Shown here one piece after another: positions 14,835-24,912 of a stretch of DNA of 39,978 nucleotides; within the stretch, counting starts at the first letter, position 1; every line of letters begins with the position of its first letter. The notes beneath the pieces were generated by a model. It searched no databases, was not told the DNA's origin, and was given only the letters and a program-made list of their open reading frames with translations. Source of the stretch: Planctomycetota bacterium (GTDB lineage: Bacteria > Planctomycetota > Phycisphaerae > WQYP01); NCBI GenBank assembly GCA_021847065.1, contig JAJZVR010000003.1:1-39978 (forward strand). The letters are read 5' to 3'. The position numbers and the translations under genes were made by a program.

Positions 14835-15947
14835 GTGCGAATGAATTCGGATACGGTGCGTATGGCGCTATGGCGACATTTTATAGCCAAGATTTCACAG
14901 GCTCCCAGCGAAGAAGAGCAGATGCCAGCGATGTCGTTTGGCGACCATCTCGATGACTTGCGCAAACGGCTGATTTTGTCGCTGCTGGGTGCCGCGATCG
15001 GCGTTGCCATCTGCACATTGTTTGCCAATTATATTATCGATTTTCTGTTTCAGCCGTATCTGCTGGCGCTGCGTTATTCGGGTTATCCGCAATATCTGCT
15101 GTACAATAAACCCGCCGGCAACGTGATTATGTATCTGATGCTGGGTATCAAGGCCGGATTGCTCCTGGCCAGCCCGTGGATCATTTATCAGTTTTGGCTT
15201 TTTGTGGCAGCGGGACTGTATCAGCGTGAGCGCTCACTGGTGTATCGGTACATTGGTCCGAGTATCTTATTGTTTATTATCGGTGTGGCGTTCTTTTTTC
15301 TGCTCGTGCTGCCCATCATGTTGAAATTTTTTCTGGCCTTCAATCAGCAGGTTCCAATGCCGCATCTGCGTCCGAATGCAGTGGAGAATTTGATTTATGG
15401 CGGCCACCTTGATGCGAACAAGTGGTCCAAGCTTCCCACGGGCAATGAGGTCAAACCGCTGCTTATTCCCATGGTACGCAGCAACCCCACGCATTTTCCC
15501 AAGCATCACATCGCGCTGTGGTATAACGCGGTGCAGGGCAGGATGCTGATTCACTCGGATGGAAAAACACTGGCTATTAACGCACAGCCCGCTGATTCGC
15601 TGTTTGCGCCGCTGCCAATGCTCCATGATTACCTCGGTTTCGTAACCATTATGGCGCTGGTGTTTGGTCTGGCATTTGAACTGCCCATGGTCATGATGGT
15701 TCTGGCCCAGATCGGCGTGATGCCGGCACATAAATTTCGCCAAATGTGGCGCTATGCCGTGTTAATTCTTGCCGTACTCTCCGCGTTGCTGGCACCTACG
15801 CCCGATATCGTAACTTTTTCCAGTATTTTTCTGCCTTTGGTCCTGCTGTATGTGCTGGGGCTGGTTCTGGCAACGTTCGTGACCGCCCGGAAAAAACAAG
15901 ATATCGTCGATGAAACCCCAACGCCCGATGATGAGACCTCTCCATAA
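14835..15947 (+). CDS. tatC: Sec-independent translocase protein TatC with periplasmic insertion
   Basis: 370 residues (GTG at 14835; the ATG at 14841 is an alternative). The family core is clear: cytoplasmic MSFGDHLDDLRKRL, then membrane helices, with GIKAGLLLASPWIIYQFWLF and, later, ELPMVMMVLAQIGVMPAHKF and LLAPTPD. TatC is the twin-arginine signal receptor of the Tat system. Typical TatC has about 250 residues; the extra length is mainly a stretch of some 90 residues (about 175-265) that would lie in the periplasm between helices 3 and 4. No tatA/tatB gene is in the window. Confidence 0.92.
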   Translation: MRMNSDTVRMALWRHFIAKISQAPSEEEQMPAMSFGDHLDDLRKRLILSLLGAAIGVAICTLFANYIIDFLFQPYLLALRYSGYPQYLLYNKPAGNVIMYLMLGIKAGLLLASPWIIYQFWLFVAAGLYQRERSLVYRYIGPSILLFIIGVAFFFLLVLPIMLKFFLAFNQQVPMPHLRPNAVENLIYGGHLDANKWSKLPTGNEVKPLLIPMVRSNPTHFPKHHIALWYNAVQGRMLIHSDGKTLAINAQPADSLFAPLPMLHDYLGFVTIMALVFGLAFELPMVMMVLAQIGVMPAHKFRQMWRYAVLILAVLSALLAPTPDIVTFSSIFLPLVLLYVLGLVLATFVTARKKQDIVDETPTPDDETSP

Positions 15948-16014
15948 GCACGGCAAAGAAAAAAGCACGACGATTGGTGCTGTACAACGACGGATTTTTC
16001 GGAAAGGATTAACT

Positions 16015-16962
16015 GTGACGGATAAGAATTTTGCGGATCGCCTGACAAATGCCATCCGTGAGAAAAAAACGCCGCTTATCGTCGGACTGGATCCGGTTTA
16101 TGAAAATCTGCCTCCCGCGATCATCAATCGGCCGGGCTTTAGTGATGGCAGTTCCTGTACGGCATGTGTGGATGCCATTTCGGAATTTGGGCGAAAAATT
16201 ATTCGCACCGTGGCGCCACATGTCCCGGCGGTAAAAATCAACATTGCCTATTTTGAACGTTATCTCTGGGACGGCGTTGAGGCGTACTACAACCTCGTGC
16301 AGGAGGCCCATGGTCACGGACTGCTGGTCATAGGCGATGTCAAACGCGGAGATATTGGCCATACTTCCACGCAGTATGCGTTGGGGAACCTGGGCGATTG
16401 TAAGTGGCAGGATACGGTCACCACGATCGGTCCGGATGCCATTACGATAAATGCTTATTTTGGTATTGATGGCATCGCACCATTTATGGATGTTGCCAAG
16501 GTACAGGGTAAAGGGGCCTTCGCTCTGTTGCGTACCAGTAACGCCAGTGCGGGACAAATTCAGGAAATTCCCACCGCGGATGGTCGTCCGGTATATTTGC
16601 ATGTTGCGGAATTAATTGAAAACTGGGGCAGCGCATCACGCGGCCAATGCGGATTCAACAGCCTCGGCGCCGTGGTAGGGGCTACCAGTGGTGCGGCCAT
16701 CGCGCAAATTCGTCAGGCCATGCCGCACACACTATTTCTTATTCCCGGAATTGGTGCGCAGGGCGGCAGCCTTGCCGATTGTGCGCACGCATTTAATTCG
16801 GATGGCCTTGGCGCTGTGATTTCCGCCAGCCGATCGATTATTTTCGCCCATCGTGAAAGCCGCTATGCGGAAATTCCCACCGCGCAATGGACGGCTGCGG
16901 TTCAACAGGCGGTCTTGGAAACCAAGGCTCAGATTGCTCAGGAAATTCGCGCTTTTCAATAA
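16015..16962 (+). CDS. pyrF: Orotidine 5'-phosphate decarboxylase, type 2
   Basis: 315 residues from GTG at 16015, chosen because AAAGGA lies six bases upstream; an in-frame ATG at 15910 would overlap tatC and has no binding site. The length and the DVKRGDIGHTSTQYA motif (around residue 107, catalytic D-x-K-x-x-D) mark the longer type 2 form. VGLDPVYENLP binds the substrate. The enzyme decarboxylates OMP to UMP, the last step of pyrimidine synthesis. It stands alone here, without other pyr genes. Confidence 0.95.
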   Translation: MTDKNFADRLTNAIREKKTPLIVGLDPVYENLPPAIINRPGFSDGSSCTACVDAISEFGRKIIRTVAPHVPAVKINIAYFERYLWDGVEAYYNLVQEAHGHGLLVIGDVKRGDIGHTSTQYALGNLGDCKWQDTVTTIGPDAITINAYFGIDGIAPFMDVAKVQGKGAFALLRTSNASAGQIQEIPTADGRPVYLHVAELIENWGSASRGQCGFNSLGAVVGATSGAAIAQIRQAMPHTLFLIPGIGAQGGSLADCAHAFNSDGLGAVISASRSIIFAHRESRYAEIPTAQWTAAVQQAVLETKAQIAQEIRAFQ

Positions 16963-16995
16963 AATCGATGTTCGTGGCACGGATGGGTTTTTGGC

Positions 16996-18366
16996 ATGGC
17001 AGCACAACAGTTAGGCAATAATTTTCGTGGCAAACGCGTCGTCGTCATGGGGCTGGGACGCTTTGGCGGTGGTGTCGGTGTCGCCCGGTGGTTGACCCAG
17101 CAAGGGGCTGGCGTAACGGTTACCGATCAGGAACGGCTGGAAAAGCTGGAATCCAGCATCGCACAACTCGCGGATTTCCCGATAACTTTTCAGCTTGGCG
17201 GACATGATCCCAATATTCTGAATTCCTGTGATTTGCTGGTAGTTAATCCGGCGGTTGATAAATCTCGATCCGAATTTTTTCAGGCGGCACTTCATAAACA
17301 CATTGCCATCACCACCGAGATCAATATTTTCCTGGAACATTGCCGGGCAAAAATTATCGGCGTTACCGGCAGCGTGGGCAAATCCACCACCACCGCGATG
17401 ATCCATCTGGCTATCACGGCGGCATTAAAAAACAGTCTCAGCCGTCAAACCTGCTGGCTGGGGGGGAACATCGGCCATTCACTTCTGGGAGACCTCGCAG
17501 AAATCAATTCCGATGATTTTGTGGTCTTGGAGCTTTCCAGCTTTATGCTTGAAGACCTGCCATGGATACGCTTTTCACCGCATATTGCCGTTGTGACAAA
17601 TCTGGCAGGCAATCATCTGGATCGGCATGGAACATTGGAAAATTATGCCGCCGCCAAGCAGAATATTTTGCGATTTCAACACGCGGATGATTTGGCTATT
17701 CTCAATGGTGATGATCCAACCGTGCGCATGTGGGCCACGCTCACCTCCGGTCGGGCCATGGAATATCGCCTAGAAAATCAGGAAGAAATAAAGCTTGCCG
17801 TGCCGGGGCTGCACAATCAGTCCAACGCCCGGGCCGCGCTTGCTGTGCTGCAGGCCGTTGGCTTGGCAGCACAGACACCGGCGGCACTGGCGGCGCTGGC
17901 AGAATTTCCGGGCCTGCCGCATCGCCTGGAGTTGGTGCATACAAGTGCCGCCGGCGCGCAATGGTTTAATGATTCCAAAGCCACCACGCCGGAGGCGGCG
18001 ATTACCGCTTTGGCGGCCCTGGAGAAAAATACCTTTATCTGCATTGTTGGCGGGTATGACAAACATGCGGATATGGCGGAATTATGCCGACAATTAGCAC
18101 ACCGCGCTGGAGCGGTTCTGGGCATTGGCGCTACCGGTCCGGCACTGGTTGCCGGATCTATTGCCGCAGGCGCGTCGCGAGATTATGCCATGTATGTAGA
18201 AACGCTCGAAAGCGCTGTGACCTGTGCTAAAAATTGGATCGGACATCGAACCTCCGGCGCAAAAAAGTTAAACGCGGTGCTCTTGTCACCGGGATGTGCG
18301 TCTTATGATCAGTTTGCCAATTATGAACAGAGAGGCGAAATCTTCGCCACTTTGGCCCGGCAATAG
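16996..18366 (+). CDS. murD: UDP-N-acetylmuramoylalanine--D-glutamate ligase
   Basis: 456 residues. Three Mur-ligase domains: an N-terminal Rossmann-like UDP-binding domain (GLGRFGGGVGVARWL), the ATPase with P-loop GVTGSVGKSTTT at about residue 121, and a C-terminal domain with NDSKATTPEAA at about 324. It adds D-Glu to UDP-MurNAc-L-Ala in the cytoplasm. It follows pyrF by 33 bp and faces the lptC-like gene convergently across a 107-bp gap in which I see no strong terminator. Confidence 0.95.
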   Translation: MAAQQLGNNFRGKRVVVMGLGRFGGGVGVARWLTQQGAGVTVTDQERLEKLESSIAQLADFPITFQLGGHDPNILNSCDLLVVNPAVDKSRSEFFQAALHKHIAITTEINIFLEHCRAKIIGVTGSVGKSTTTAMIHLAITAALKNSLSRQTCWLGGNIGHSLLGDLAEINSDDFVVLELSSFMLEDLPWIRFSPHIAVVTNLAGNHLDRHGTLENYAAAKQNILRFQHADDLAILNGDDPTVRMWATLTSGRAMEYRLENQEEIKLAVPGLHNQSNARAALAVLQAVGLAAQTPAALAALAEFPGLPHRLELVHTSAAGAQWFNDSKATTPEAAITALAALEKNTFICIVGGYDKHADMAELCRQLAHRAGAVLGIGATGPALVAGSIAAGASRDYAMYVETLESAVTCAKNWIGHRTSGAKKLNAVLLSPGCASYDQFANYEQRGEIFATLARQ

Positions 18367-18473
18367 CGGAGCCAAGGCGAATATTCCAACGGTGATACCT
18401 GCTTACGCACCGAGTTCGGGCACGGGGGGGCATTTTGGCCTTATCACAATCCGATGGATACGGGGACAGGATC

Positions 18474-21400
18474 CTACGGCAAATTCGCCGTTCCAGTAGG
18501 TTGAATCAGCTTGACGCTTCCTCTGGTTTTGGACAGATTCCAGATAATGTGTCGCGCTTGGCCATGAACGCTTCCGCTGGCATCGGAGATAATGGCATTT
18601 TGCCCATTGAGGCCATACGCCTGTGCTATTTCGGTGGCGGCATCAAATTTTAACATGCCGGCGGCCAGATTCAGTCCGCTGACCTGAAGTACCGCATTAT
18701 TCGCCGTTACACTTTGCAGTCGCGTTGGGCCGCCCATGCCCAAGTCCACGCCATTCTTGGCCGCTGGGCCGGTATGATTTAATTTGGCCAGAAGTTCATC
18801 CGCATCCAGCAACACCATGCCGGAATTGGGATTCTTAGTATTACTGCCGCCTGCCGCTTTGGGAGTTGGCAACGGTTTAACGGGGCGGAATCTCAGGTGA
18901 ACCTTTCCGCGCAGATTTACCAGCCCGGTTTTGGCGTTATACGTCAGTGCGTGCGCCCATGAAAATCCGCTTTGACCGCGTTGCTGCGCGGTGTTGGCCG
19001 TTGTGGCGGGGCGGTAGTCTTCCAGGACCATTTCCCCGGCGGTGGGAATTTTCAGCAAGCCTTCAACCGCATTGTAAATGAGTTTCGGACAATTTAGGCG
19101 CATACGGGTAAGCAGCGTTCCGGCTTTGCTGTAGCTGGCATCACGGGCCACAACCGTATTTCGGCCCAGGGGACCCGAAGCAATGAGCTGCGCCAGTTTC
19201 ATGGCATTGTGATCGGTCTTACGCCGTTGAAAGTGAATGAGCATCGATGGGGCCGTTAAGCTGCTGTGCTGTTCGGGCCGCCCCACAAGCGCGGCAATCA
19301 CATGCCCTGCAAGCGTGGCCTGCCTGGTCTTGGCCGAATATTGCATCTGCTTGAGCCATGATACCTCCACACGCGGTTGAGCCGCTTTGGACGATTCCGG
19401 CATGCTCAATTTGCCGGCACCGGGAACCGTTACCTGCTCAAGCTTGCGTTGTAATTTGATCGTGCGGCCCTTGAGCCAATCGGCTCCTTGATAAATAGCC
19501 GATTCAATGGTGCCTGCGGTATTCGACTGCAGCGTTGCTGTGCCTGCTGTGCGATCCCCGGATAGTTCATACGCGGTAGCCTTGATGGGGCGGCCAATAT
19601 GATAAATATGAACAATGGTGTTATTCCATATCTTGAACCGGCCCACCGTATAGCGTCCGCCCGGATTGTCCGCGGTGGAGCGTGGACTTGCGGCGTGAAT
19701 GCCACTGCGGCTTATCAACGCTGCGCGAAGCATGCCTCCGGTAATGGAGAACTGTTCCGGAATGTCGCCGTGCTTGGAGGCCTTCTGGTAGAAGGTCAGT
19801 GCGATATGATCGTTGGCCTGTAATTCAGCCGGAACAGGGCTGCTTTGCGCATTGGCCTGCCGAGTCAGGAGAACCAGATGTCGGCATGACATTTGGTTCG
19901 TATCTCCGGATGGTAAGCCCGGATTGGCCGATGAAATCGCAACGTTTCCGTCAGCGGAAAAAAAGCGTAATGCACTGCCCGAATGGTTGCCGGAAATTTG
20001 GATAAATCGGGCGGTAAATTTCTGAGCGTGCAGTGAAGTCTGGGTATTGGCCAGCGCCGCGCCACCGGTCAAAATAATATCTTTAACCGCCAATTTACCT
20101 TGTCCAATCGCTGGTGCGGTGGAAGTGGAATGATTCTGCGACGGTGAAAGCTGCACCGCAAGTTGTTTTAACCACGAGCCATGCCACGGATTTTTGCCGC
20201 CCGCCGCACCGGTCATTTTAAACGACCCCGGCCCAGTTAGTGCGGCATCGTGCATGATATTATTGTAGACCAGTGATTCACAGGTAATTGTTCCCATGGC
20301 CTTATCCCAGAGTTGCACCGGGTCTTTTACTGCTGCCAGCATGGTGACGTTCTGTCGCGCCGAATCGTATGTAACCTTCGCCGCAAAGCCTGTGCGTGTG
20401 GGGCCGTCATGCATGATCACCGGCTTTCCCGGTTCGCCGGTGGCCTGAAGGAATACGTCCCGGCTTCCGGCCAGAACGACCGGTGAATGGCGTGTGGGGC
20501 GCAACACCAACGGCCCGGTCCAGTGTATCACCAATGGCGGGTTTTTCGTTTTATCAGCCGCAACGTGCGATGGATTGGCGCCTGCCGCTGACGGTGCCTT
20601 ATTTGCGCTGGTTGGTTCCGCTGTAGCCGCGCTGGTATTACCAACTTCTGCCGGAGCTTTTGCCGCCGTCTGAAAATAGAGCCGTAACCGATTGGCCAGC
20701 ATCGTTTGTGCGCCCAGTGCCACATGAACATGGCGACCAAAGCTTAGCGCGTAAGTCGTCAGCACCGGTCTGACGACCTTGGCCGCTGCTGTGCTCGTTG
20801 CCCCGGCCTTACTGGGTGCGGGCGCATTGGCAGCCGGGCGCGTTGGAGAGCCGGTGGCCGTCGCTGCTGAAGAATTATGGAATAATCCACTGACTACCAG
20901 CCGTCGGCCATGGGTAACCTGTAAATCCTCAAGCGTTTTATTGGCGGTATTGATTTCCACGGTTAAATCTGAGCCGTCAAATTGCAGTTGATCGCCGCGG
21001 ACGCGCACCGTGCCGCGACTGGTCAGCAGGCCCTGCTGATAATCAAAATGCAGTGGCCTGCCCAGCGTCATTTGTATCTGCCCCGGTTGGCGGGTCAGCA
21101 GGCCGCGCTTAAAGGATTCCAGCGGGCCGGCGGTAATGGTCACATGCCCCGTCAACGTTCCCTTGCGCAAATACGGATTGCCAAAGCTGTCGAACTGCCC
21201 GGATACACCCCCGCCTCCGCCGGTAGCGCCTATGAGCACATCGCCGGTATCGCTGTCGACAAGAATCGACTGCCCCTTGGCGGTATAAAATTGCAATTCT
21301 GGTTTGATAAGTTGATATTCTCCGCCCCCGACCGGCTTAGCGAGATTCGCCCGCATAACATATTGCAGTACACCTTGCGCGTTGCGATTTTCAACGGAAA

Positions 21401-21563
21401 TATGGGTCGCACCGGTGCCCTGTACAATGTTCAGCGGCTTGTTGGCGCGATCGGTTGCGCCCGCGCCCGATGGAAAGAATTGCCCCTTCAACCAAAGAAA
21501 CAGCCCCAGCGCCACAACCAGGCCGCTAATATAAATCAGAAATTTGCGTTGCACTGAACTCAA
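18474..21563 (-). CDS. Very large LptC/OstA-like LPS-transport protein
   Basis: 1029 residues, from TTG at 21563 with GGGAG nine bases upstream (GTG at 21554 is possible). A single membrane helix at residues 8-26 anchors it; residues 45-160 look like LptC (IVQGTGATHISVENRN, then LQFYTAKG) and several later stretches are OstA/LptA-like strands (for example AQAYGLNGQNAIISDASGS). Normal LptC is about 190 residues, so this is several jellyroll segments joined by Ala/Pro-rich linkers. It likely forms part of the periplasmic bridge carrying LPS. Neighbours kdsC and kdsD, on the same strand, make Kdo for LPS, supporting this. Confidence 0.7.
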   Translation of the reverse strand: MSSVQRKFLIYISGLVVALGLFLWLKGQFFPSGAGATDRANKPLNIVQGTGATHISVENRNAQGVLQYVMRANLAKPVGGGEYQLIKPELQFYTAKGQSILVDSDTGDVLIGATGGGGGVSGQFDSFGNPYLRKGTLTGHVTITAGPLESFKRGLLTRQPGQIQMTLGRPLHFDYQQGLLTSRGTVRVRGDQLQFDGSDLTVEINTANKTLEDLQVTHGRRLVVSGLFHNSSAATATGSPTRPAANAPAPSKAGATSTAAAKVVRPVLTTYALSFGRHVHVALGAQTMLANRLRLYFQTAAKAPAEVGNTSAATAEPTSANKAPSAAGANPSHVAADKTKNPPLVIHWTGPLVLRPTRHSPVVLAGSRDVFLQATGEPGKPVIMHDGPTRTGFAAKVTYDSARQNVTMLAAVKDPVQLWDKAMGTITCESLVYNNIMHDAALTGPGSFKMTGAAGGKNPWHGSWLKQLAVQLSPSQNHSTSTAPAIGQGKLAVKDIILTGGAALANTQTSLHAQKFTARFIQISGNHSGSALRFFSADGNVAISSANPGLPSGDTNQMSCRHLVLLTRQANAQSSPVPAELQANDHIALTFYQKASKHGDIPEQFSITGGMLRAALISRSGIHAASPRSTADNPGGRYTVGRFKIWNNTIVHIYHIGRPIKATAYELSGDRTAGTATLQSNTAGTIESAIYQGADWLKGRTIKLQRKLEQVTVPGAGKLSMPESSKAAQPRVEVSWLKQMQYSAKTRQATLAGHVIAALVGRPEQHSSLTAPSMLIHFQRRKTDHNAMKLAQLIASGPLGRNTVVARDASYSKAGTLLTRMRLNCPKLIYNAVEGLLKIPTAGEMVLEDYRPATTANTAQQRGQSGFSWAHALTYNAKTGLVNLRGKVHLRFRPVKPLPTPKAAGGSNTKNPNSGMVLLDADELLAKLNHTGPAAKNGVDLGMGGPTRLQSVTANNAVLQVSGLNLAAGMLKFDAATEIAQAYGLNGQNAIISDASGSVHGQARHIIWNLSKTRGSVKLIQPTGTANLP

Positions 21564-21619
21564 AAAGAAAAACTCCCAATGTTCTGCTAACTGCTAACTC
21601 CTGGATTCCAAGTACCCCC

Positions 21620-22156
21620 TCACTGATACCGTGCCAGCACCTGATCCCATACATTCATTCCCCGGCACATCCATTCCACCGCATCGCGCACGGCTCCATA
21701 TCCTCCCGGAAATTTCGTTACATACCGCGCCGCTGCACGAACTTCTTCTGCCGCATCAGCCACCGCTATCGGGCAGCCGCATTTGCGCATCACCGGCAAG
21801 TCCGGCAGATCATCGCCAATGTATGCGGTCTGGGCGTCGGTGTAACCAAGTTGTTGCAGAAGATCATTATAAATATCGAGTTTGTTGCTCACATTCTGAT
21901 ATACATACTGTATGCCGAGTTCTTCGGCGCGATGTTGTACAACCATGCTTTCCTTACCGGTAATCAACGCAACATGCCGATTGAGTTTGCGCCAGCAGAC
22001 AATGCCTGTGCCGTCGCGCACATGAAACCGTTTAATCTGCTGCCCACTGTCATCGCGGATAATCCCGCCATCCGTTAATACGCCATCAACATCCATAATC
22101 AAGAGTTGAATTTCCGGCGTAAAGCCGCGCGCTGCTGATTTTTCCAAGTCGTTCAT
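21620..22156 (-). CDS. kdsC: 3-deoxy-D-manno-octulosonate 8-phosphate phosphatase
   Basis: 178 residues, the size of KdsC. HAD motif I DVDGVLTDGG (nucleophile D22, acid D24), motif II ITGKES, and motif III/IV GDDLPDLPVM are complete, without a cap domain. It dephosphorylates Kdo-8-P in the cytoplasm. AAGGAG lies about ten bases before the ATG. It sits 47 bp downstream of kdsD and 56 bp upstream of the lptC-like gene on the same strand, so these likely form one LPS operon. Confidence 0.93.
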   Translation of the reverse strand: MNDLEKSAARGFTPEIQLLIMDVDGVLTDGGIIRDDSGQQIKRFHVRDGTGIVCWRKLNRHVALITGKESMVVQHRAEELGIQYVYQNVSNKLDIYNDLLQQLGYTDAQTAYIGDDLPDLPVMRKCGCPIAVADAAEEVRAAARYVTKFPGGYGAVRDAVEWMCRGMNVWDQVLARYQ

Positions 22157-22203
22157 CTGTCATACACTCCTTTGATTGAGGGGGCTTTTATTTCGCCCTC
22201 CGC

Positions 22204-23238
22204 CTATTCCACGATTCGCAGGCTTACGACATCCTGCACATCTATTAAACCCACCGGCTGGTTTTTGGAATCCACCACCGGCAACTCATCAATACGATGC
22301 TTATTCATTAAAGCCAGCGCCTCACTGGCCAGAGCATCGGCATCCACACACTTCGGATTCGCCGTCATTACCTCCGCCATCGGCATGTCCAGTACATTGG
22401 CCGATTGCCGCAAGCGCCGCCGCAGGTCCCCATCCGTAAATATACCCGCCAGGAGCCCCTGTGTATTAATCACAATCATGGCCCCGGCCCGCCGGCCCGG
22501 CAATTCTTCCATTGCCATGGCCTGCCGCAGCGTCATAACTTCGCTGACGACAGAGAGATTTTCTCCAATTTTAAAGCTCATAACTTCCCGCACCCGTAAG
22601 AGTTTTCGCCCCAGCGAACCAGCCGGATGAAAGGCCGCAAAATCTTCCGCGGAAAAATGTCGCAGGCTCATGACGCCCAATACCAGCGCGTCGCCCAGAG
22701 CATTCATGCAGGTTATGCTGGTCGTGGGAGCCAGCCGTAATGGGCAGGCCTCTTCTATGACGCCCAGCGCAATGCAGATATCCGAGAGCTTGCCCAGCGT
22801 GCTGTCACATCGACTGGTGATGGCAATTGTCGGCACACCCAGGCGCTTCAAGTGATCCATTAATCGTGTAAGCTCATCGGTTTCTCCGCCATAGGAGAGC
22901 AGAAGTGCCACATCCGTTCGCCGCACGCGCCCCAAGTCGCCATGCAACGCTTCCACCGGATGCAAGAAATGCGAGGGTGTGCCGGTGCTGGCAAAGCTCG
23001 CACTGATACGCTGCCCGGCCAGGCCCGACTTGCCCACTCCGCTGACCACCACTGTTCCCGGCGAGTTGGTTTCGGTGCAGCGATAAATCCGTTCAATCGC
23101 GGCCGGCAGTGCAGCATCGAGTCGTTGCGCAACCTGCATAAGCGTGGCGGCTTCTGAGCGCACAACACTTTGCGCATCGGTCAGAAGCTGTCGCGAAGAG
23201 ATAGGATGTACCGGCACATGGGCCGAAGGCGTCTGCAT
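22204..23238 (-). CDS. kdsD: D-arabinose 5-phosphate isomerase
   Basis: 344 residues. An SIS domain (about 30-180; VSGVGKSGLAGQ, then FASTGTPSHFLHPVEALHGD) is followed by two CBS domains (about 215-344), the KdsD/KpsF layout. It converts ribulose-5-P to arabinose-5-P, the first Kdo precursor. The catalytic His region (HPVEALHGDLG) is intact. No clear ribosome-binding site is seen at 23238, so the start could differ by a few codons. It is the first gene of the minus-strand LPS cluster. Confidence 0.93.
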   Translation of the reverse strand: MQTPSAHVPVHPISSRQLLTDAQSVVRSEAATLMQVAQRLDAALPAAIERIYRCTETNSPGTVVVSGVGKSGLAGQRISASFASTGTPSHFLHPVEALHGDLGRVRRTDVALLLSYGGETDELTRLMDHLKRLGVPTIAITSRCDSTLGKLSDICIALGVIEEACPLRLAPTTSITCMNALGDALVLGVMSLRHFSAEDFAAFHPAGSLGRKLLRVREVMSFKIGENLSVVSEVMTLRQAMAMEELPGRRAGAMIVINTQGLLAGIFTDGDLRRRLRQSANVLDMPMAEVMTANPKCVDADALASEALALMNKHRIDELPVVDSKNQPVGLIDVQDVVSLRIVE

Positions 23239-23699
23239 AACGTTTTACGATATACGATTCCCTGTATCGCTGCCAGCGCTGCGGGGGGAATCGTTGCAGC
23301 TTGAGGGGGGGCGGCTATGGTGTGCCAATCATGGTGGAAGCGGTGTCTCGCCGCTTTTTACGCGATGGAATCCAACGTCTGCGGCGGCATTTATCTGACT
23401 GTGAGCCGGGAATAAATGGCTGGGCGGAGGATAAATATCCGTGGATTTTACAGATGACCCGGATGGAGATTACCACGGGTGTTCACGGCCATCTCGATTG
23501 GGTACATGCCACAGAAACCCAACTCCCTGTATTTGTAAATAATTCGATCATTGTTTGGTTTCGGCGTGACAGGGCACTGGAGACATATTGTCTCCCAACT
23601 CCTGTTCCATTTTTTCGTGTGTGGCGTTTCGCATGGACATCTGCCTAATGTTGCCGTAGCATTTCTGCAAAGGCTCCTGGCCTTAAATTGGAGAAATGA
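23239..23699. other. Gene-free divergent spacer
   Basis: 461 bp between kdsD (minus) and the DegT gene (plus). A 115-codon open frame at 23301-23648 starts with TTG, lacks a ribosome-binding site and gives no family resemblance. GAG and G-runs near 23300 are noted. I see no tRNA, terminator or convincing promoter. Confidence 0.5.
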
Positions 23700-24842
23700 A
23701 TGTCGGTTATGAACACTACAAAAACCTCCGCCGGAAATGCTTCTTCGATTCCCATGTTCGAAATTTTAACGCAGTATCAAAGTCTGCGTGCTGAAATTGA
23801 AACCGCCATTCGCGGCGTGCTGGAGTCAACCGAATATATCGGTGGCAAGGCGTTGAAGGAATTTGAGCATAATCTGGGCTTACAATTTAACGGGCGCGCG
23901 GTGGCGGTTTCCAGCGGTACGGATGCGATATTGGCATCGCTGATGGCTTTGAACATTGGACGGGGCGATAAGGTTATCACTACTCCGTTTACTTTTTTTG
24001 CCACCGCGGGGTGTGTCAGTCGGGCCGGAGCGAGGCCCGTATTTGTGGATATTGATCCAACGACATTTCTCATGCGAACCGATACCATTTCCGCGGTGGC
24101 CGATTCGCAATGCAAGGCGGTTATTCCTGTTCATCTGTTCGGTCAAATGTGTGAGATGGATGGGTTGGCAGAATTATGCGGTAAGCACAATTTAATGATT
24201 GTGGAAGATGCGGCGCAGTGTATCGGTGCCAAAGACAGTCGGGGCAGAGTGCCCGGGGAGCTGGGACGCACCGCCTGCCTTTCTTTTTATCCCACCAAAA
24301 ATCTTGGAGCCGCTGGCGATGCCGGCGCGGTGATCGCCCGCGATCCAGCTCTGGCGAGTCGTCTGGAACAAACCAGACAACATGGGGAAACCAGCCGTTA
24401 CCATCATGCGTTTGTCGGCGGGAATTTTAGGCTTGACGGCATTCAGTGCGCGGTGCTGAACGTAAAATTAAAATATCTTGATAAGTGGAATAATCGCCGT
24501 CGTCAGATCGCCGCGTATTATTCATCACGATTTAAAAATACCGATGTCATAGCGCCCGTGGAGATACCCGGTACGCATCATGTGTATCACCAATATGTTG
24601 TCCGGGTTCCGCGTCGGGATGCAGCCAAAGAGTATCTGCAAAAGCACGGTATCGGATCGGCCATTTATTACCCCCGGCCCCTGCATCTGCAGGAATGCTT
24701 TCAAGATTTGGGTTATAAGGAAGGGGCCTTCCCGGTTGCCGAACAAGCCTGCCGTGAAGTATTGGCGCTGCCGGTATTCCCGGAACTCACCGACGCACAA
24801 ATTCAGCACGTCGCCGACACGCTGCTGGCGTTTTACCAATAA
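23700..24842 (+). CDS. DegT/DnrJ/EryC1/StrS-family sugar aminotransferase
   Basis: 380 residues. PLP-dependent fold type I of the DegT class: SSGTDAILASLMAL near residue 68, TPFTFFATAGCVSRAG near 98, VEDAAQCIGA near 168 and the Schiff-base lysine in SFYPTKNLGAAGDAG near 200. These enzymes transfer an amino group to a keto sugar nucleotide for O-antigen, capsule or other glycans; the substrate cannot be read here. GGAG six bases before the ATG sets the start. It lies beside the Kdo cluster but on the opposite strand. Confidence 0.92.
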   Translation: MSVMNTTKTSAGNASSIPMFEILTQYQSLRAEIETAIRGVLESTEYIGGKALKEFEHNLGLQFNGRAVAVSSGTDAILASLMALNIGRGDKVITTPFTFFATAGCVSRAGARPVFVDIDPTTFLMRTDTISAVADSQCKAVIPVHLFGQMCEMDGLAELCGKHNLMIVEDAAQCIGAKDSRGRVPGELGRTACLSFYPTKNLGAAGDAGAVIARDPALASRLEQTRQHGETSRYHHAFVGGNFRLDGIQCAVLNVKLKYLDKWNNRRRQIAAYYSSRFKNTDVIAPVEIPGTHHVYHQYVVRVPRRDAAKEYLQKHGIGSAIYYPRPLHLQECFQDLGYKEGAFPVAEQACREVLALPVFPELTDAQIQHVADTLLAFYQ

Positions 24843-24912
24843 CTTGCCACAGGTCCTGTTAAGAGAATCCGGGCGTTTTTTTTCCATCCCCACTGCGATT
24901 GGTGGTCACGGG

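Noticed and set aside
15910-16014. Longer pyrF start
   Set aside because: It overlaps tatC and lacks a ribosome-binding site, while GTG at 16015 has AAAGGA at the right distance.
23301-23648. 115-codon gene in the kdsD-degT spacer
   Set aside because: TTG start, no binding site, no family resemblance, unusual composition.
24580-24912. N-terminal extension of the transposase into degT
   Set aside because: This part is simply degT read in another frame; transposase homology begins only near 24960.
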